NCBI RefSeq assembly: GCF_021646685.1
Contig: NZ_JAKJHW010000002.1
Coordinates: 682,001-746,000, forward strand
DNA length: 64,000 nt
Direction: 5' to 3'
Origin: Pseudalkalibacillus salsuginis
Lineage (GTDB): Bacteria > Bacillota > Bacilli > Bacillales > Fictibacillaceae
Shown here: in pieces, positions 61,005 to 64,000 of the stretch
How the letters are laid out: every line of letters begins with the position of its first letter
How positions within the stretch are numbered: position 1 is the first letter of the stretch
The notes under the pieces: model-generated
The model's input: only the letters and a program-made list of their open reading frames with translations
The model's database searches: none
What the model was told of the DNA's origin: nothing
Translations under genes and position numbers: made by a program

Positions 61005-61161
61005 ATTTTATTGAAAAAATTCATAAGTCTTATCATCGATAAATAGTAATGACAAGTAGAAATCCGTATTCGTAAGAGGAAAAAAGCGCAAGAATAGAAA
61101 GATTATGTTACAATTTGTCGATATAAGCTAATTATATTTATATAGAAAGGAATGTGAAAGA

Positions 61162-62793
61162 ATGAGTAACGGAATGTTCAAAATCCCAACACCTAAAAAT
61201 GAGCCTGGCAATACCTATGCTCCAGGTACAAAAGAAAGGGAAACATTAAAGGCAGAATTAAAGCGCCAATCTGATAACGTAGTCGATATCCCTGTGATTA
61301 TTAATGGAGAAAATATTAAGACAGATACAGTGAAGCAAGTGGCTATGCCGCATGATCATCAACATGTTTTGGCAAACTTTTCGCAAGCTGGAGAAAAAGA
61401 GTTGCGTGATGCTGTAGAAGCGGCATTGGCTGCAAAAGAATCATGGGCAAATATGCCATGGGAACACCGTGCATCCATTTTCTTAAAAGCTGCTGATTTA
61501 ATCTCTGGTCCATACCGTGACGTAATGAATGCTGCTACGATGTTAGGACAATCCAAAACAGCTTTTCAAACTGAAATTGATGCTGCACAAGAATTAGCAG
61601 ATTTCTTACGCTTTGGCGTTGATTATGCTAATCAAATTTATCAAATTCAACCGGAGAATGTGAAGAATATTTGGAATCGCTTAGAATACCGTCCATTAGA
61701 TGGTTTTGTATTAGCAATTTCTCCATTTAACTTCACAGCAATTGGTGGGAACTTACCATCAGCTCCTGCAATAATGGGGAACGTAGTCGTTTGGAAACCA
61801 GCAACTACTGCTATACTATCAAACTACTACTTCATGCGTATTTTAGAAGAAGCAGGATTGCCAAAAGGCGTAATCAACTTCGTGCCTTCTCGTGGTTCAC
61901 AAGTATCGGAAGTAGTGTTAACAGACCCTCGTATGTCTGGATTCCATTTTACTGGATCAACTAGTACGTTCCAAACAATTTGGAAAACAGTAGGAGAAAA
62001 CATTACAAACTATAAATCATATCCTCGTTTGGTTGGGGAAACTGGTGGAAAAGACTTTGTATTTGCTCACGAAACTGCACAAGCAGATAAAGTAGCAGCT
62101 GCCCTTGTTCGTGGTGCGTTTGAATACCAAGGTCAAAAATGTTCAGCAGCCTCTCGTGCTTACATCCCTGCAAGCATGTGGGAAGAAGTGAAGGCTGGGG
62201 TAGTAGAAGAAACTGCTAAGCTTAAAGTAGGGGATATCCAAGACTTTACAAACTTCATGGGTGCTGTAATTGATAAAGCAGCTTTTGATTCAATCACAAG
62301 CTACATCGACTATGCTGCCGCTTCTGAAGAAGCAGAAATCATTGCTGGTGGTACTTATGATGATTCTGTTGGATATTTCGTTCAACCGACAATCATTGTG
62401 ACAACAAATCCAAACTTCAAAACAATGGTAGAAGAAATTTTTGGACCAGTATTAACGATTTATGTATATGAAAATGACAAATTAGAAGAAACATTGACTG
62501 CAGTAGATACAGCGTCTATGTATGCATTAACAGGCGCGATCTTTGCACAAGATCGTGAAGCAATTATGCACTTAGAACGCCGCTTATCTGGTGCAGCTGG
62601 AAACTTCTATATCAATGATAAACCAACTGGTGCGGTAATTAATCAACAACCATTTGGCGGTTCTCGTGGTTCTGGCACAAACGATAAAGCAGGTTCTGTA
62701 TTTAACATGATTCGTTGGACAAGTCCTCGTATTATCAAAGAAAACTTTGCTCCAACGACAGAAATTGCATATCCATTTATGGATGAGGAATAA
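61162..62793 (+). CDS. pruA: 1-pyrroline-5-carboxylate dehydrogenase, long (ALDH4-like) type
   Basis: The 543-residue aldehyde dehydrogenase has ISPFNFTAIGGNLPSAPA, FHFTGSTSTF, catalytic Glu293 in VGETGGKDF and catalytic Cys327 in YQGQKCSAASRAY. Near the end are GNFYINDKPTGAVINQQPFGGSRGSGTNDKAG, the tail of L-glutamate-semialdehyde dehydrogenases. The long N-terminus (FKIPTPKNEPGNTYAPGTKER) and overall wording match the eukaryotic/Bacteroidetes-type P5C dehydrogenase, not the 515-residue RocA/PutC usual in Bacillus. Codons are noticeably more A/T-ending than in putB. ATG 61162 follows GAAAGGAATGTGAAAGA. The symbol follows the family, not a specific orthologue. Confidence 0.9.
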   Translation: MSNGMFKIPTPKNEPGNTYAPGTKERETLKAELKRQSDNVVDIPVIINGENIKTDTVKQVAMPHDHQHVLANFSQAGEKELRDAVEAALAAKESWANMPWEHRASIFLKAADLISGPYRDVMNAATMLGQSKTAFQTEIDAAQELADFLRFGVDYANQIYQIQPENVKNIWNRLEYRPLDGFVLAISPFNFTAIGGNLPSAPAIMGNVVVWKPATTAILSNYYFMRILEEAGLPKGVINFVPSRGSQVSEVVLTDPRMSGFHFTGSTSTFQTIWKTVGENITNYKSYPRLVGETGGKDFVFAHETAQADKVAAALVRGAFEYQGQKCSAASRAYIPASMWEEVKAGVVEETAKLKVGDIQDFTNFMGAVIDKAAFDSITSYIDYAAASEEAEIIAGGTYDDSVGYFVQPTIIVTTNPNFKTMVEEIFGPVLTIYVYENDKLEETLTAVDTASMYALTGAIFAQDREAIMHLERRLSGAAGNFYINDKPTGAVINQQPFGGSRGSGTNDKAGSVFNMIRWTSPRIIKENFAPTTEIAYPFMDEE

Positions 62794-62803
62794 TTTAAAA
62801 TGT

Positions 62804-62842
62804 AAAAAAGAGGTTGAAATGTTTTGTTTCAACCTCTTTTTT
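62804..62842 (+). terminator. Strong rho-independent terminator
   Basis: AAAAAAGAGGTTGAAA (62804-62819) pairs perfectly with TTTCAACCTCTTTTTT (62827-62842) and continues in T. It ends the proline operon. Confidence 0.92.
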
Positions 62843-62875
62843 TTATAGATTTGTCCATCTCTTTCTGACAGGTGA

Positions 62876-63168
62876 ATAGGGAAACTTACAATACCTTATA
62901 AGCACGAACCATTTCAATCGCAGAAAATAAAGGCATTACAACAAGTAAAGGCAGAATTAGGACAAAAACACGATCTTCTTGTCAACAATGAAAGGATTCG
63001 TACCGAAGAAGAGATCGCTCTCGCAATCAGGCAAACACAAAGCAAGTTGTCGGCTATCTCTCAAAAGCGTACCAAGGAATTGCCGATCAAGCTATAGAAG
63101 CAGTTGCAGAAGCCATTTCGTCGTATCTGCTTTCAGCTTCTCAGGAGACCATTTCCGAAAAATATTAA
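62876..63168 (+). pseudogene. Frameshifted gene remnant, family unknown
   Basis: One frame, open from 62876 without a start codon, reads through LQQVKAELGQKHDLLVNN and RIRTEEEIALAIRQTQSK to about 63035. A +1-type shift there continues in QVVGYLSKAYQGIADQAIEA and SYLLSASQETISEKY, ending TAA 63168. Both halves are strongly helical, charged and protein-like, while the continuation of each in its own frame is not. The start is missing, so this is a 5'-truncated, frameshifted remnant. Confidence 0.5.
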
Positions 63169-63198
63169 TTTGGATAGTGAATTCAAGCTATTTCTGAC

Positions 63199-63232
63199 AA
63201 AGCTCTCCCGACAAGGGGGAGCTTTTCCCTTT
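63199..63232 (+). terminator. Stem-loop terminator
   Basis: AAAGCTCTCCC (63199-63209) pairs with GGGGGAGCTTT (63215-63225), followed by TCCCTTTTC. It probably served the gene whose remnant lies just upstream. Confidence 0.7.
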
Positions 63233-63296
63233 TCTTTTCGTAATAAAACGCTATAATAAGGGATAATAAAGCTCTCTCGGAAAGGTAAGGATTCCT

Positions 63297-64000
63297 ATGG
63301 AAGCAAAAGAATTGATCCTACAGGCAGAAGATATCCATAAAGCAACAGAATTGATCAGTTCAAAATTAGGCAACCCCGTGATTATTGAAAACAAAAATTT
63401 TGAATTGATTTCCTATAGTTCCACTTTCGATAAATTCGATCAAACACAGCAAAAGACGATCCTATCAAAAAAATGTCCGATCTTTATCATCGATCGACTC
63501 AAAAAAGAGGGCATTGTACACCGCCTGGAAAAACATTCTGATCCGATCCGGGTCCAACCTATGGAAGAGTTAGGGTTCCACCAGCGTGTCGTCATTGCAG
63601 CAAAGTACCTTGGGAATACCATGGGATATATTTGGATCCAGGAATCCAGACATCTTCTTCAAAATGAAGAGCTTGCTTTCCTTGAGGAAATCTCCCCTCA
63701 CCTTGGCAATTTGATCAATGATGCTTACGCAAGGGTCAATGTCAAAAAAGGCAAAAAAGAAGAAGTATTATGGCGGCTGCTTCAACATGAATATGGAAGT
63801 GAAAGTCAATTACGCCATGATGCATCCCTGGCTAAACTGACATTGCCGGAACGGTTCACAGTCGCAGTTTATTCGATAACATCCCCTCACTATAAGCCTA
63901 TACTCGATCATCTTGAGAGGCTGGTGCACGATTCCCGTCTCCATGCGAACATCTATACATTGAAAACGGAATATCAAATGATCCTCGTTCTATATGGGAA
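63297..64000 (+). CDS. putR: PucR-family activator, probable PutR (cut by window edge)
   Basis: ATG 63297 follows AAGG six bases upstream, and the frame stays open to the end of the window (about 234 residues seen). The visible part has an N-terminal sensor-like region (ILQAEDIHKATELISSKLGNPVIIEN) and GYIWIQESRHLLQNEELAFLEEISPHLG, then the start of the GGDEF-like middle domain of PucR/CdaR regulators (ERFTVAVYSITSP). In Bacillus, PutR of this family activates the putBCP operon in response to proline; its position just after putB-pruA makes that role likely. A TATAAT at 63252-63257 is the probable -10. Confidence 0.75.
   Translation, partial: MEAKELILQAEDIHKATELISSKLGNPVIIENKNFELISYSSTFDKFDQTQQKTILSKKCPIFIIDRLKKEGIVHRLEKHSDPIRVQPMEELGFHQRVVIAAKYLGNTMGYIWIQESRHLLQNEELAFLEEISPHLGNLINDAYARVNVKKGKKEEVLWRLLQHEYGSESQLRHDASLAKLTLPERFTVAVYSITSPHYKPILDHLERLVHDSRLHANIYTLKTEYQMILVLYG

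Noticed and set aside
1-64000. tRNA, rRNA, prophage or insertion-sequence genes
   Set aside because: No transposase, integrase or phage structural motifs and no tRNA-like cloverleaf or rRNA segments were noticed on either strand; a tRNAscan or Infernal run would settle this.

Overview
The window reads as chromosome of a spore-former-type Bacillaceae (Bacillota). The evidence is strong AGGAGG-type ribosome binding sites, frequent TTG/GTG starts, sigma-A promoters with good -10 boxes, and many Bacillus-type genes (nrnB, putB, FusB-type protein, GbsR-like regulator, DUF3231). The genus cannot be fixed from sequence alone. I found no rRNA, tRNA, CRISPR array, intact insertion sequence or prophage. 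The region is accessory in character: many small transcription units, each with its own regulator, separated by repeat-bearing intergenic DNA.

Layout. 0-5 kb: end of an MFS transporter, a flavin reductase, secreted glycerophosphodiesterase GlpQ, two coupled membrane proteins, an alpha/beta hydrolase. 5.1-11.7 kb (minus): a four-gene, overlapping operon with a degenerate GGDEF-receiver protein, a membrane HEAT-repeat protein, a processive family-2 glycosyltransferase and a large secreted glycoside-hydrolase-like protein. This is probably a polysaccharide synthesis and secretion system and is the best candidate for something poorly described. 12.3-15 kb: secreted EEP-family phosphodiesterase coupled to a secreted NagZ-like GH3 enzyme. 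15-22 kb: GNAT, a PEP-synthase/rifampin-phosphotransferase-like enzyme, DUF2207, GyrI-like protein. 22-25.7 kb: peptide-type binding lipoprotein, M20 amidohydrolase and a GbsR-like regulator sharing an operator-like sequence. 26-31 kb: YbaK deacylase, glycerate kinase with SLC13 permease, threonine dehydratase-like enzyme, nrnB.

32-36.6 kb (minus): a sigma-54 module. A PAS-AAA+-Fis activator is followed by two 16-bp palindromes, a near-consensus -24/-12 promoter and the operon CitMHS transporter, AtuA (DUF1446), AtuA-C. 36.8-43 kb: a chitinase-like GH18 gene broken by one amber codon, a PEP-mutase-like enzyme, WrbA, LysE exporter, DinB, and a DUF3231 gene next to the remains of a second copy. 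44-53 kb: BBE-type flavoenzyme, NERD protein, FusB-type protein, arylamine N-acetyltransferase, PhoX-like phosphatase behind a Pho-box array, MerR with a double SRPBCC protein, NTF2-like protein, GNAT. 53-60 kb: an ABC exporter behind a leader peptide and hairpin, an FMN reductase, a TetR-MFS efflux unit with two matching operators, an ArsR-SRPBCC pair. 60-64 kb: proline catabolism (putB, a 543-residue P5C dehydrogenase, and the start of a PucR/PutR-type activator).

Together the genes suggest a soil or marine bacillus equipped for scavenging phosphate, peptide, amino sugar and proline, for detoxification and drug efflux, and for making an extracellular polymer. Functions are assigned from motifs and family resemblance recognised by eye; no database search was run.
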